Shown: positions 25,866 to 35,766 of the stretch, piece by piece | How the letters are laid out: each line of letters opens with the position of its first letter | How positions within the stretch are numbered: the first letter of the stretch is position 1 | DNA from: Afipia clevelandensis ATCC 49720 | Lineage (GTDB): Bacteria > Pseudomonadota > Alphaproteobacteria > Rhizobiales > Xanthobacteraceae | DNA length: 64,000 bases | Direction: 5' to 3' | Assembly: GCF_000336555.1 (NCBI RefSeq) | Contig: NZ_KB375281.1 | Location: 687,803-751,802, forward strand | Position numbers and translations under genes: made by a program | The notes under the pieces: model-generated | Told to the model about the DNA's origin: nothing | The model's input: only the letters and a program-made list of their open reading frames with translations | Databases searched by the model: none

Positions 25866-26549
25866 GTGGTCGTTCGCGTCCATCCCCGTCAGTTGGCCCT
25901 CGCGTTGCCGCACGCCGAAAGCCTGACGCGCGACAATTTTCTGGATGGTGCCGCCAACGCACAGGCTCTGGCGCTGATCGACGGATGGCCGGATTGGCCC
26001 AACCGCGTGATGATGCTGGCCGGGCCGGAAGGCAGCGGCAAAAGCCATCTCGCGACGATCTGGGCCACGGAGGCCGGCGCGCGATCGGTTGCGGCTCACG
26101 CCCTCACATCGGCCAATGTGCCGGGTGAACTCGCGACCGGCGCGCTGGTGGTGGACGACCTAGATCCGGCATCGTTCGACGAGCGGGCGCTGTTTCATCT
26201 CCTTAATCTGGCGCGCGAGGATGGAGCTTATATCCTGCTGACCGGACGTGTCTCGCCGTCGTCCTTCGACGTGACATTGCACGATCTGCGGTCGCGGCTG
26301 CGGGCGGTACCGGTGATCGCGCTGACGCCGCCGGACGACCAGTTGTTTCGTGCCCTGATCGTCAAATTCTGCGCCGACCGGCAAATGTCCGTGGACGAGA
26401 GCCTCGTCAGCTATCTGGCGACCCGGATCGAGCGGTCCTTCGCGGCCGCCCGCCGGTCTGTCGAGCAGATCGACGAGGAGGCGCTGCGGCGCGGGCGCCC
26501 GGTGACCCGCGCGCTTGCGGCCGAGGTCCTGAAAGATCCTGCGGCCTGA
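25866..26549 (+). CDS. hdaA: DnaA-related replication regulator HdaA
   Basis: HdaA works with the beta clamp to stimulate DnaA-ATP hydrolysis and prevent re-initiation. The 227-residue product has a QLALALPHAES N-terminus, which includes the clamp-binding-like QLALAL, then a DnaA-type AAA+ domain with Walker A GPEGSGKSHLA near 50 and Walker B LVVDDLD. The DNA-binding domain IV of DnaA is absent. GTG at 25866 with GGAG upstream is the start. Neighbours pgsA-like and ppk are conserved in the Nitrobacteraceae. Confidence 0.9.
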   Translation: MVVRVHPRQLALALPHAESLTRDNFLDGAANAQALALIDGWPDWPNRVMMLAGPEGSGKSHLATIWATEAGARSVAAHALTSANVPGELATGALVVDDLDPASFDERALFHLLNLAREDGAYILLTGRVSPSSFDVTLHDLRSRLRAVPVIALTPPDDQLFRALIVKFCADRQMSVDESLVSYLATRIERSFAAARRSVEQIDEEALRRGRPVTRALAAEVLKDPAA

Positions 26550-26588
26550 CCGCGCAGGGTCTTGGTCGTTAACCGCTGTTGGCTCATC

Positions 26589-26606
26589 ATGTCATTGAAC
26601 CGTCAT
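26589..26606 (+). promoter_or_regulatory. Pho-box-like site upstream of ppk
   Basis: ATGTCAT-TGAA-CCGTCAT matches the PhoB consensus of two CTGTCAT-like heptamers separated by four bases, with one mismatch in each. It ends 71 bases before the ppk start. A weak -10-like CATTGT lies ten bases downstream. Confidence 0.6.
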
Positions 26607-26677
26607 GAGACTGGCACATTGTCTCGGCGCAACGGACGTAAGGTCCGGCCTGATGACATGGTATAAGGTTATTCTTC

Positions 26678-28864
26678 ATGGATGCCGCGCAAGCTGTTGT
26701 AAAAAAAGAAGAAAACATTGAGGTGGCGAACGCGCCATCAATCGGCGAAAGCCCCGAGCGCTTCATCAACCGCGAATTGTCGTGGCTTCATTTCAACCGC
26801 CGGGTGCTGGAGGAGTCGGTCAATCCGCACCATCCGGCGCTGGAGCGGGTCCGGTTCCTCTCGATTTCCGCCAATAACCTTGATGAGTTCTTCATGGTCC
26901 GCGTGGCGGGCCTCAAGGCGCAGGTGCGCGAAGGCATTACCGAGCGCAGTCCGGATGGTTCGACACCCGCAGAACAGCTCGCCAAGATCAACGAGACGGT
27001 CTCGAAGCTCGCCAGCGACCAGCAGGCGATCTGGCGTGACCTTCGCAGCATGCTGGCAGAGGTCGGCATCGTCTTGGTCGACGGCAAGGATGTCACCAAG
27101 GCCGAAGCCGCCTGGATCGAGGATCATTTCCTTCACAACATCTTCCCGCTGCTGACGCCGCTGGCCATCGACCCGGCGCATCCATTCCCGTTCATTCCGA
27201 GCCTCGGCTTCACCATCGCGCTGCATCTGGCGCGGGTCTCCGACGGCAAGGCGATGAACGCGCTGATCCGCATGCCGGGCAAGATCGACCGTTTCATCCG
27301 CATGCCCGCGGGCAAGGACGGCTCGGTGCGCCTGATCACGCTTGAACAGGCCACCAGCCTGTTCATCGGGCGCTTGTTTCCCGGCTACACCGTGAAGGGG
27401 CAGGGCGCGTTCCGCATCATCCGCGACTCTGAACTGGAAATCGAGGAAGAGGCCGAAGACCTCGTCCGTCTGTTCGAGTCCGCGCTGAAGCGCCGCCGCC
27501 GCGGGTCGGTGATCCGCCTCGAAATCGAGGCGACCATGCCGGACGAACTGCGCGCCTTCGTGCAGCGTGCACTCTCGACACCGGATGACGATGTGCTGAT
27601 CGTCGATGGCGTGCTCGCCATGAACGAGTTGTCGCAACTGACGCGGCTGGATCGTCCCGATCTCGAATTCACGCCCTATGTGCCGCGTCATCCGGAGCGG
27701 GTGCGCGATCATGGCGGCGACATCTTCGCCGCGATCCGCCAGAAGGACCTGATTGTCCATCATCCCTATGAGTCGTTTGACGTGGTGGTGCAGTTCCTGC
27801 AACAGGCCGCGCGCGATCCTGATGTGGTTGCGATCAAGCAGACGCTGTACCGCACCTCGCGGGATTCACCGATCGTCCGCACGCTCGCGGAAGCTGCCGA
27901 GGCCGGAAAGTCGGTGACGGCGCTGGTCGAACTGAAGGCACGGTTCGACGAGGAAGCCAATATCCGCTGGGCGCGCGATCTCGAGCGCGCGGGCGTGCAG
28001 GTGGTCTACGGTTTTCTCGAACTGAAAACCCACGCCAAACTGTCACTGGTGGTTCGCCGCGAAGGCGCGGGCCTCACCACCTATGTCCACGCCGGCACCG
28101 GCAACTATCATCCGGTCACAGCGCGCATCTACACCGACCTGTCTTACTTTACGTCGGACCCGGTGATCGCGCGCGATGCCGCGCGTGTGTTCAATTATAT
28201 CACCGGTTATGCCGAGCCGCGCGACATCGAAAAGATGGGCGTGTCGCCGCTGACGCTGCGCAAGCGGATGCTTGAACATATTCATGCCGAGAGCAATCAC
28301 GCGCGCCACGGCAAACCCGGCGCGATCTGGCTGAAGATGAATTCGCTGGTCGATCCCGAGATCATCGACGCGCTCTACGAAGCCTCACAGGCCGGCGTTT
28401 CGATTGATCTGGTGATCCGCGGAATCTGCTGCCTGCGTCCGGGCGTTCCAGGGCTGTCGGAGAATATCCGGGTCAAGTCGATCATCGGCCGGTTCCTCGA
28501 ACACGGGCGAATCTACTGTTTTGGCATGGGTCACGGCCTGCCGAGCGCGAAAGCCGCTGTGTATATCTCGTCGGCGGACATGATGCCTCGCAACCTCGAC
28601 CGCCGTGTTGAGGTATTGTGTCCATTGCAGAATCCCACGGTTCATCAGCAGGTTCTCGAACAGATCATGGTCGCGAACCTGAAAGACAACGAGCAGAGCT
28701 GGCAGTTGTTGCCCGATGGGTCGTCAACGCGTATGAAGGCCGCGAAGGGCGAGGAGCCTTTCAACGTGCACAATTACTTCATGACGAATCCGAGTCTGTC
28801 TGGCCGTGGAAAGTCACTTAAAGAATCTTCGCCACGCCGTCTTACGCGCCGTTCGGAGCGTTAG
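26678..28864 (+). CDS. ppk: Polyphosphate kinase 1
   Basis: Ppk1 polymerises the gamma phosphate of ATP into polyphosphate at the inner membrane. The 728-residue product has the four domains: an N-terminal helical part with [19 protein letters not shown], a head domain, and two phospholipase-D-like C-terminal domains. [12 protein letters not shown] and HAGTGNYHP hold the conserved histidines near residue 450. Length is typical. A Pho-box-like site lies upstream. The ppx gene follows immediately, so synthesis and breakdown are encoded together. Confidence 0.98.
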   Translation: MDAAQAVVKKEENIEVANAPSIGESPERFINRELSWLHFNRRVLEESVNPHHPALERVRFLSISANNLDEFFMVRVAGLKAQVREGITERSPDGSTPAEQLAKINETVSKLASDQQAIWRDLRSMLAEVGIVLVDGKDVTKAEAAWIEDHFLHNIFPLLTPLAIDPAHPFPFIPSLGFTIALHLARVSDGKAMNALIRMPGKIDRFIRMPAGKDGSVRLITLEQATSLFIGRLFPGYTVKGQGAFRIIRDSELEIEEEAEDLVRLFESALKRRRRGSVIRLEIEATMPDELRAFVQRALSTPDDDVLIVDGVLAMNELSQLTRLDRPDLEFTPYVPRHPERVRDHGGDIFAAIRQKDLIVHHPYESFDVVVQFLQQAARDPDVVAIKQTLYRTSRDSPIVRTLAEAAEAGKSVTALVELKARFDEEANIRWARDLERAGVQVVYGFLELKTHAKLSLVVRREGAGLTTYVHAGTGNYHPVTARIYTDLSYFTSDPVIARDAARVFNYITGYAEPRDIEKMGVSPLTLRKRMLEHIHAESNHARHGKPGAIWLKMNSLVDPEIIDALYEASQAGVSIDLVIRGICCLRPGVPGLSENIRVKSIIGRFLEHGRIYCFGMGHGLPSAKAAVYISSADMMPRNLDRRVEVLCPLQNPTVHQQVLEQIMVANLKDNEQSWQLLPDGSSTRMKAAKGEEPFNVHNYFMTNPSLSGRGKSLKESSPRRLTRRSER

Positions 28865-28883
28865 TGGCACGAAGACCGTATCC

Positions 28884-30410
28884 GTGACCCCGGCTCCTGC
28901 GCGCGAGCATCACCGCCCGCGCAAGACCTCCAAGACTGTCGCCGTCATCGACATCGGATCGAACTCGGTGCGCCTTGTCGTCTATGAGGACAAGACGCGC
29001 AATCTGGCGCCGATCTTCAACGAGAAGACGTTGTGCGGTCTCGGCCGCGAAGTTCAGTCCACCGGACTGCTCGCCGCCGATGCGGTGGAGAAGGCGCTGG
29101 CCGCGCTGCGGCGGTTCAAGGCGCTGTGCAAGGTGATGAAGGTCGGTGAGGTTCACGCGATCGCCACCGCGGCCTGCCGCGACGCGAGCAACGGCCCGGA
29201 CTTCATCACAAAAGCCGAGCGCATCTGCGGATGCACGATCGAAATTCTATCCGGCGCGCGCGAGGCGCGGCTGTCGGCGCTCGGCGTTGCATCGGGTGTG
29301 TACAAGCCCGACGGCATTGTAGGTGACCTCGGCGGCGGTTCTCTGGAATTGATTGACGTGCGCGGCCACCGGCTGCGTTCGGGAACGACGCTCCCGCTCG
29401 GCGGGCTGGCGCTGCAGGATGCTTCGCAGAAGTCGCTGAAGAAAGCGGAGCGGATCGTCGCCGATCAGTTGAATGATCTTCCCCAGCTCAAGGCGGGGCG
29501 CGGACGGACGTTCTATGCGGTCGGCGGAACATGGCGCGCTCTGGCGCGCATTCATATCATCCAGAGCGGCTATCCGCTGCGGGTCATGCACGGCTACACC
29601 ATTCCGGCGGCAGAAGCGCTGGACTTCGTCAAGCGCCTGCGCCGGCTTGCGGCGAGCAACACACTCGCCGACATCGAGACGGTCGCCGATGCGCGCCGCC
29701 CGCTGCTGACCTATGCTGCGCTTGTGCTCGAATACATCATCCGCGTCGCGAAGCCGAAGACCATCATGTTTTCGACCTACGGTGTGCGTGAAGGCCTGAT
29801 GTACGAAATGCTCTCCGAGAAAGAGCAGCACAAGGATGGGCTCATCGCCACCGCGCAGACGCTGAACGAATTGCGATCGCGCTCACCGCGCCACGCTGAC
29901 GATCTGATCGTGTGGACCGACAAGCTGTTCCGTGTCGCGGGCCTGCGCGAGACCGATGACGAAAAGCGGCTGCGCCATGTGGCGTGCTGGCTGTCGGACG
30001 CGGGCTGGCGCGCGCATCCGGATCATCGCGGCGAGCAGGCGCTCGATCTCATCAGCAATGGCAATTTCGGTTCCGTGACCCATCAGGGCAGGGCTTTCCT
30101 GGCGCTGGCGATCTATTACCGGTACGCGGGATTGAACGCGGAAAACGAGGCGCCTGAATCCGTTCGTGCGCTGATCACGCCAGCGATGGTGGACCGCGCA
30201 CGGCTGATCGGCGCGACATTCCGCGTCGCCTTCATGATCTCGGCCGCACAGCGCGGCGTACTCTCGCACACGCATTTCCGCAATCAGGGCCGCAAGCTCC
30301 TGCTGGTGTTCGACAAGCGCGCATCTGATCTGGCTGCGGATCGCGTCATCAACCGCTACAAGCAACTGGTGCGCCTGATCGGGCGTACCGGGGCCATTGT
30401 GAAGCCGTAG
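28884..30410 (+). CDS. ppx: Exopolyphosphatase / guanosine pentaphosphatase (Ppx/GppA)
   Basis: The product hydrolyses polyphosphate or pppGpp. From GTG at 28884 it has 508 residues: an actin-like ATPase fold with AVIDIGSNSVRLVVY near 22 and DLGGGSLELI near 150, then a C-terminal HD-like helical domain with DDLIVWTDKLF. An earlier in-frame GTG at 28806 would add 26 residues inside the conserved end of ppk; I prefer 28884 but neither has a strong ribosome binding site. The gene ends 2 bases before the next frame. Confidence 0.94.
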   Translation: MTPAPAREHHRPRKTSKTVAVIDIGSNSVRLVVYEDKTRNLAPIFNEKTLCGLGREVQSTGLLAADAVEKALAALRRFKALCKVMKVGEVHAIATAACRDASNGPDFITKAERICGCTIEILSGAREARLSALGVASGVYKPDGIVGDLGGGSLELIDVRGHRLRSGTTLPLGGLALQDASQKSLKKAERIVADQLNDLPQLKAGRGRTFYAVGGTWRALARIHIIQSGYPLRVMHGYTIPAAEALDFVKRLRRLAASNTLADIETVADARRPLLTYAALVLEYIIRVAKPKTIMFSTYGVREGLMYEMLSEKEQHKDGLIATAQTLNELRSRSPRHADDLIVWTDKLFRVAGLRETDDEKRLRHVACWLSDAGWRAHPDHRGEQALDLISNGNFGSVTHQGRAFLALAIYYRYAGLNAENEAPESVRALITPAMVDRARLIGATFRVAFMISAAQRGVLSHTHFRNQGRKLLLVFDKRASDLAADRVINRYKQLVRLIGRTGAIVKP

Positions 30411-30412
30411 CG

Positions 30413-31981
30413 ATGCAATCGTCTGCTGATCGCTCTGGCAGGCCAAATCCCGATCCGATGTGGTTTCTTGCGGTGATGGGCCTTGCTGCAGGCCTTGCCG
30501 TTCCTTTCTTCCTGATCGACCTTCCGCCGGTGCTGGACTATCCCAATCATCTGGCGCGCTATGTTATGCTGGCACATCCGGACGATCCCGTCCTGTCGCA
30601 GATGTACACGCCACGCTGGGGCATCCTGCCGAATATCGGCATGGATGCATTGGCCGCCGTCCTGCTGAAATTTTCCAGTCCCCATACCGGCGGCCGCTTG
30701 CTGCTGGCGCTTAGTCTGTTTGCGCCGGTGGTCGGCGTGGTTGCCTATAGCCGCGTGGCTTTCGGCCGTTTCACATACTGGCCGCTCGCCTCAGGGCTGG
30801 TGGCATGGAACGCCGTATTTTTTCTTGGCTTCATGAATTTTCTGCTGTCGGCAGGGCTGGCCTTTGGCGCGGCCGCGCTGTGGATCGCGCTGGATCGACA
30901 GGGCAGGCGGTGGCTTGCAACATTCTTGGTCGCGATTGCTGTGGCCGTGATTTTCTTCAGTCATATCTTCGGCGTGTTGCTCACCGCGTTGCTGATCGGC
31001 TCATACGAACTGTCGCGTCTTGTCGCGTTGTGGAAAGACGGAAAGCTGACGGCCGGAACATTTGCGCGAACCGTTCTGTTGGTCGCGATGATACTCGCGC
31101 CAGCGCTGGCGCTTTATCTGGTCTCGCCGCTGTCAGGCGATGCGACGCCCGGGACGTGGAACGGCTGGCAGAAGGCGCTTGTGATATTTGCGCCATTCAC
31201 TGTCTACAGCACGACGCTGACCGTCACGACCGGCGTCGTGGTCTTTGCCGTTCTGGTGCTGGTCTGGCGGCAGGTGGTTTTTGCGCAGGGGATTCCGCTG
31301 GCGCTTGTCGCGCTGGGGGGCGTGTTTCTTGTGGCGCCATCGACGATCAAGGGAGGCACCTTCGTCGAGGCGCGGCTGTCGCTGATGTTCATGCTCATGA
31401 TCTTTGCGGGAATACTCCCAAGGCTTACATCGCGTCAGGCTCTCGCTGTGGGCACCGTTGTCGTGGCACTGATCGCTGTCCGGACCGTCCACGTCGCCGC
31501 AGCGTGGGTGGATCATCGGCAGGATCTCGCGGCTGTGCGAGCGGCCATCGCCGAGGTAAAGCCCGGTTCGCGCGTGCTGGTGGCGCGCGGTCATCCCGGA
31601 CATGAAGTCGCTGGCGTCGTGCCGCAGGAGCGTGCCCTGCCGGGCATGTACCGGCTGGATGGTCATCTCGGCGCGCTGCTCCTGATCGAGAGGCGTGCGT
31701 TTTGGCCGCTGATGTTCGCGGACCCGGCGCAACAGCCGATGACCGTGAAGCCGCCTTACGACCGCATCGCGCATCCGCTCGGCGAGCCGGTCGACTGGCC
31801 GCTGCTGCATCAGGATCGCTTCTCTGCGGCCGATCTTGCGCTGGCGCGATATCTGCCGGACTGGCGCGGCAACTTCGATGATGTCCTGCTGATTGATCCG
31901 CCAACGCCTTTGCAGCCGCCGCCCGGTTTGTCGCCGGTGGCCGCAAACAGTTATGCCGTGCTTTATCGAATCCAGCCGTGA
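30413..31981 (+). CDS. Polytopic membrane protein of unknown function, possible GT-C-like fold
   Basis: The 522-residue product has about ten hydrophobic segments between residues 16 and 350 and a soluble C-terminal part of about 150 residues. After the first helix comes [17 protein letters not shown], an acidic loop like the first loop of GT-C glycosyltransferases, and [12 protein letters not shown] recalls similar membrane proteins. That is inference only. It starts 2 bases after the ppx stop, suggesting translational coupling with ppx, though a shared role is not obvious. Confidence 0.78.
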   Translation: MQSSADRSGRPNPDPMWFLAVMGLAAGLAVPFFLIDLPPVLDYPNHLARYVMLAHPDDPVLSQMYTPRWGILPNIGMDALAAVLLKFSSPHTGGRLLLALSLFAPVVGVVAYSRVAFGRFTYWPLASGLVAWNAVFFLGFMNFLLSAGLAFGAAALWIALDRQGRRWLATFLVAIAVAVIFFSHIFGVLLTALLIGSYELSRLVALWKDGKLTAGTFARTVLLVAMILAPALALYLVSPLSGDATPGTWNGWQKALVIFAPFTVYSTTLTVTTGVVVFAVLVLVWRQVVFAQGIPLALVALGGVFLVAPSTIKGGTFVEARLSLMFMLMIFAGILPRLTSRQALAVGTVVVALIAVRTVHVAAAWVDHRQDLAAVRAAIAEVKPGSRVLVARGHPGHEVAGVVPQERALPGMYRLDGHLGALLLIERRAFWPLMFADPAQQPMTVKPPYDRIAHPLGEPVDWPLLHQDRFSAADLALARYLPDWRGNFDDVLLIDPPTPLQPPPGLSPVAANSYAVLYRIQP

Positions 31982-32073
31982 CGTTGAGCTATGGCGTTGA
32001 AGGTGGCGATTGGCACGTTTGTCGCATAAATTCCGTTGCCGATATCGGGACAGATGAACCGAACTGGAATGAA

Positions 32074-33009
32074 ATGAGCAATGCCACCTTAAATCGCGTC
32101 GTGAAGGAAATCGCCGACGAGATGATGGAACGAAAGGACCGCGGAGAGGTCGCGACCTATATTTCGGAACTGGCCGGGGTCGATGTCAATTCATTCGGCC
32201 TCGTGGTTGTCGACTCCAGCGGGCATGTCGCGGCAGGCGGCGACGCGGACGCCACATTTTCGATCCAGAGCATCTCAAAGGTGTTCACGCTGACGCTGGC
32301 ACTTGGCATGATCGGCGACAAGCTGTGGCAGCGGGTGGGGCGCGAACCGTCTGGCAGTCCGTTCAACTCCATCGTTCAGCTCGAGCGCGAGCGCGGCATT
32401 CCGCGCAATCCGTTCATTAATGCCGGCGCGATTGCCGTCACCGACGCCATTCTGTCCGGCCATCAGCCGCGCGAGACGCTCGGCGAAATTCTCCGCTTCA
32501 TGCAGTTTTTGTCGGGCGATCCCTCGATCAAGATCGACGAGGCTGTCGCGGCCTCTGAGCAGCGCACCGGCTTTCGCAACATCGCGCTGGCGAACTACAT
32601 GAAGTCGTTCGGTGTCATCGAAAACCCGGTGGAGCTGACGCTCGGCGTGTACTTTCATCAATGTGCCATCGCGATGTCATGCCGCCAGCTTGCTTTGGCG
32701 GCGCGGTTTCTGGCGCATTCGGGGCGCAATCCGTCCACCGGCTTCCTGGTGGTGCCGGCGGAGCGGGCGCGGCGCATCAACGCCGTGATGCTGACTTGCG
32801 GCCATTACGACGGGTCGGGTGAATTCGCTTATCGGGTCGGCCTGCCGGGAAAGAGCGGGGTCGGGGGCGGCATTCTTGCCATTGCGCCGGGCAAGGCGTC
32901 GATCGCGGTCTGGTCGCCAGGGCTGGATGCCAACGGCAATTCGCGGCTTGGGCGCGATGCGCTGGAAATCCTCAGCAAGCGGATGGGGTGGTCGATTTTC
33001 GGCTCATGA
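32074..33009 (+). CDS. glsA: Glutaminase A
   Basis: GlsA hydrolyses glutamine to glutamate and ammonia, supporting nitrogen recycling or acid resistance. The 311-residue product has the serine-dependent beta-lactamase-like fold with catalytic Ser66-x-x-Lys69 in [20 protein letters not shown] near 110 and [13 protein letters not shown] [11 protein letters not shown] near 265. ATG at 32074 gives the canonical length. Its neighbourhood contains glnII, so glutamine breakdown and synthesis lie within 1 kb but are transcribed separately (a terminator lies between them). Confidence 0.96.
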   Translation: MSNATLNRVVKEIADEMMERKDRGEVATYISELAGVDVNSFGLVVVDSSGHVAAGGDADATFSIQSISKVFTLTLALGMIGDKLWQRVGREPSGSPFNSIVQLERERGIPRNPFINAGAIAVTDAILSGHQPRETLGEILRFMQFLSGDPSIKIDEAVAASEQRTGFRNIALANYMKSFGVIENPVELTLGVYFHQCAIAMSCRQLALAARFLAHSGRNPSTGFLVVPAERARRINAVMLTCGHYDGSGEFAYRVGLPGKSGVGGGILAIAPGKASIAVWSPGLDANGNSRLGRDALEILSKRMGWSIFGS

Positions 33010-33030
33010 CGGATGGGCCGTCTTCAAAGC

Positions 33031-33066
33031 AAAAGGGCCGAAGCGCTGTGCTTCGACCCTTTATTT
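33031..33066 (+). terminator. Rho-independent terminator after glsA
   Basis: AAAGGGCCGAAGC pairs with GCTTCGACCCTTT with one mismatch around a short loop, and the sequence continues TTATTTG. Confidence 0.75.
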
Positions 33067-33146
33067 GAACCTGGCCAGGCAGGTTGTGATGCCATCAGCC
33101 ATCACCGGGCGGTCTGGCCACCCGGGCGTCGTACAGGCGGGCGACA

Positions 33147-33320
33147 TCAGTGTTCGGTGGCCCGCTTGGCGTCTTCGATCGCGGCTTCATGGTACCAGCC
33201 GGCCCCGGAGACGGCGTAGTCGAACATCGGCTTGGCGGGCTCGGCCCGGGTTAGGCCCGAGCGGCCGCCGACCGGGAATTGGTAGATTTTGGCCGTCGGC
33301 TGGGTCGAATTAGGTGTCAT
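33147..33320 (-). CDS. Small DUF2735-like protein
   Basis: The 57-residue product contains AKIYQFPVGGRSGL near residue 10, which matches the hallmark of DUF2735, a family of tiny rhizobial proteins often found next to glnII. The rest (DYAVSGAGWYHEAAIEDAKR) is short and soluble. ATG at 33320 has GGAGAC 4 bases upstream. It is divergent from glnII across 450 bases. The function of the family is unknown; a role in nitrogen control is a guess from position. Confidence 0.78.
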   Translation of the reverse strand: MTPNSTQPTAKIYQFPVGGRSGLTRAEPAKPMFDYAVSGAGWYHEAAIEDAKRATEH

Positions 33321-33770
33321 TCCAGTCTCCTCTCGTTGGGCGCGTCTGCGCGTCGAGATAATGTAAGAGGAACGCACGTCTTTTGCGCGGTTTGCCCTAT
33401 AAAAAGCAGGCGTTTGCATACAATTTGCGCATCCGCGATCCTGCGCCTTCTCTCAGCATGCGCTCAAACCGTTAACGCACTTCCACAGGTGGGGTTTCCG
33501 CGCCCCACGGTCGAAAACCGCCTCGCTGCCAAACAAGGCAGACATTGAAATTGATGCGAAAATACGCACGCACCTGCGAGAGGCCCGCGAATCGCCTTGG
33601 CGGAACCGTCGTGGTCCGTCCGGCGCGGAGGCTGAGGCGGCCGTCCCGCAGTGATGGCCAGTTGGCACGTTAAATGCTTATTAACGGACGCAGCCGTTTG
33701 CGGCCGGTCCTCCCGGCGGCTAAATCGGCCGGGAATTTAGCAACGCATCGTTCACTCACGAGAGATCGAA
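33321..33770. other. 450-base divergent control region of glnII
   Basis: No gene is supported here. The region holds the sigma-54-type promoter of glnII (33662-33678) and imperfect dyads upstream, such as around CACTTCCACAGGTG near 33480, that could be activator sites but do not match the NtrC consensus well. Confidence 0.6.
33662..33678 (+). promoter_or_regulatory. Sigma-54 promoter of glnII
   Basis: TTGGCACGTTAAATGCT carries the invariant GG (33664-33665) and GC (33676-33677) exactly ten bases apart and fits TGGCAC-N5-TTGCW with one mismatch. It lies about 93 bases before the glnII ATG. Known rhizobial glnII genes are driven by sigma-54 with NtrC. Confidence 0.8.
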
Positions 33771-34805
33771 ATGACCAAGTACAAGCTCGAGTACATCTGG
33801 CTCGACGGATACACACCGACCCCCAGCCTTCGTGGCAAGACGCAGATCAAGGAATTCGACGCATTTCCGACGCTCGAACAGCTCCCGCTCTGGGGCTTTG
33901 ACGGAAGCTCGACCCAGCAGGCCGAAGGCCACAGCTCGGATTGCGTGCTGAAGCCGGTCGCGGTGTATCCGGATGCCGCGCGTGTCAACGGCGCTCTGGT
34001 GATGTGCGAAGTCATGATGCCCGATGGCAAGACCCCGCATTCTTCCAACAAGCGCGCGACCATCCTCGATGACGCCGGCGCCTGGTTCGGCTTCGAGCAG
34101 GAATACTTCTTCTACAAGGACGGCCGTCCGCTCGGCTTCCCGACGGAAGGCTATCCGGCTCCGCAGGGCCCGTACTACACCGGCGTCGGTTATAAGAACG
34201 TCGGCTCGGTCGCTCGCGAAATCGTCGAGGAGCATCTCAACCTCTGTCTCGCCGCCGGCATCAACCACGAAGGCATCAACGCCGAAGTGGCCAAGGGCCA
34301 GTGGGAGTTCCAGATTTTCGGCAAGGGCTCCAAGAAGGCCGCTGACGAAATGTGGATCGCGCGCTACCTGCTTCTTCGTTTGACCGAGAAGTACGGCATC
34401 GACATCGAATTCCACTGCAAGCCGCTCGGCGATACCGACTGGAACGGCTCGGGCATGCACGCCAACTTCTCGACCGAGTACATGCGCACGGTCGGCGGCA
34501 AGGACTATTTCGAAGCCCTGATGAAGCAGTTCGACAAGAACCTGATGGATCACATCGCGGTTTACGGTCCGGACAACGACAAGCGCCTGACCGGCAAGCA
34601 CGAGACGGCGCCGTGGAACAAGTTCTCCTACGGCGTTGCGGATCGCGGCGCGTCGATCCGCGTCCCGCACTCCTTCGTCAACAACGATTACAAGGGCTAT
34701 CTGGAAGACCGCCGTCCGAACTCGCAGGGCGACCCCTACCAGATCGCTTCGCAGATCCTGAAGACGATCTCGGAAGTTCCGACCTCGAAGAAGGCTGCGG
34801 CCTGA
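33771..34805 (+). CDS. glnII: Glutamine synthetase type II
   Basis: GlnII makes glutamine from glutamate, ammonia and ATP. It is the eukaryote-like, heat-labile type found in rhizobia beside GlnA. The 344-residue product begins MTKYKLEYIWLDGYTPTPSLRGKT and has EYIWLDG and LPLWGFDGSSTQQAEG near residue 45. Metal-binding EQEYF lies near 111, NGSGMHANFST near 225 and the ATP-binding GKHETA near 275. There is no adenylylation site. It stands alone, with a sigma-54 promoter upstream and a strong terminator downstream. Confidence 0.98.
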   Translation: MTKYKLEYIWLDGYTPTPSLRGKTQIKEFDAFPTLEQLPLWGFDGSSTQQAEGHSSDCVLKPVAVYPDAARVNGALVMCEVMMPDGKTPHSSNKRATILDDAGAWFGFEQEYFFYKDGRPLGFPTEGYPAPQGPYYTGVGYKNVGSVAREIVEEHLNLCLAAGINHEGINAEVAKGQWEFQIFGKGSKKAADEMWIARYLLLRLTEKYGIDIEFHCKPLGDTDWNGSGMHANFSTEYMRTVGGKDYFEALMKQFDKNLMDHIAVYGPDNDKRLTGKHETAPWNKFSYGVADRGASIRVPHSFVNNDYKGYLEDRRPNSQGDPYQIASQILKTISEVPTSKKAAA

Positions 34806-34873
34806 TACCTCGCGGCCGGGTTCTCCGGCCTGGCCGCGAGTTCTCCTCTCCACAACCAGGACTTGGGCTCTCG

Positions 34874-34910
34874 CCGGACGGAAGCATCAGCTTCCGTCCG
34901 GTTTTGTTTT
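34874..34910 (+). terminator. Strong Rho-independent terminator after glnII
   Basis: CCGGACGGAAGC and GCTTCCGTCCGG form a perfect 12-bp stem with an ATCA loop and a TTTTGTTTT tail. A further GC-rich dyad (CTCGCGGCC / GGCCGCGAG) lies just upstream at 34809-34840. Confidence 0.95.
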
Positions 34911-34989
34911 GCGGATTCGTCAAACGGAAATCGGGTGGAGCGCGTATCGCGGCTGATCTTTAGTCCGGCTCATCACACAGGAGCCGATC

Positions 34990-35730
34990 ATGGTCGCCGC
35001 AGCAAAAGCGAAAACTTCAACAATGACCGAGCCGCCGCGCATCGCGGCGCAGGATTGGTCAGGTGTTGCCACGCATCTCGACGGCAACGGCTGGGCCGTG
35101 CTGAACGGATTACTCTCCGCCGGCGAGTGCCGCGCGCTCGCGAATATTTACGGCGAGACGGATGTCTTCCGCAGCCACATCATCATGGGGCGGCATGGCT
35201 TTGGGCGAGGCGAGTACAAATACTTTTCCTATCCGCTCCCGGATATCATCGCAGAACTGCGCACGGCGCTCTATCCGCGGCTGGCGCCGATTGCCAATCG
35301 CTGGAACGAGGCGATGGCAATAGAGGTTCGCTATCCCGCCGAACACGCCGATTTCATCAAGCGCTGCCACAAGGCGGGGCAGACGCGGCCGACGCCGCTG
35401 CTTCTTCAGTACGGTGCGGGCGATTACAACTGCCTGCATCAGGATATTTATGGCGAGCACGTGTTCCCGCTGCAGGTCGCGATTCTGCTATCGCAACCGG
35501 AGCAGGATTTCACCGGCGGCGAGTTCGTGCTGACCGAGCAGCGTCCCCGGATGCAGTCGCGCGCAGCAGTGGTGCCGCTGAAGCAGGGCGACGCGGTGGT
35601 ATTCGCGGTTCATCATAGGCCCGTAAAGGGCACGCGCGGAACCTATCGCGTCAATCTTCGTCATGGCGTCAGCCAGTTGCGCTCGGGTCACCGGCACACC
35701 GTCGGCATCATTTTCCATGATGCGAAGTGA
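34990..35730 (+). CDS. 2-oxoglutarate/Fe(II) dioxygenase, COG3826-like, possible DNA-damage role
   Basis: The 246-residue product has a 2OG-Fe(II) oxygenase core: the iron motif His150-x-Asp152 in NCLHQDIYG, a distal His in about 208-225, and LRHGVSQLRSGHRHTVGIIFH at the C-terminus. Overall it resembles an uncharacterised family annotated as an oxygenase acting on damaged DNA. It lies 36 bases before alkB on the same strand, which supports a link to alkylation repair. AGGAG precedes ATG 34990; ATG 35023 is an alternative. No signal peptide. Confidence 0.82.
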   Translation: MVAAAKAKTSTMTEPPRIAAQDWSGVATHLDGNGWAVLNGLLSAGECRALANIYGETDVFRSHIIMGRHGFGRGEYKYFSYPLPDIIAELRTALYPRLAPIANRWNEAMAIEVRYPAEHADFIKRCHKAGQTRPTPLLLQYGAGDYNCLHQDIYGEHVFPLQVAILLSQPEQDFTGGEFVLTEQRPRMQSRAAVVPLKQGDAVVFAVHHRPVKGTRGTYRVNLRHGVSQLRSGHRHTVGIIFHDAK

Positions 35731-35766
35731 GGCGGTCCCGGCGTAAGGTCTCTCAAGCCGGGAATC

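Noticed and set aside
33470-33500. NtrC-like site upstream of glnII (CACTTCCACAGGTG).
   Set aside because: Half-site spacing and bases fit the consensus poorly; it is noted only in the control-region entry.
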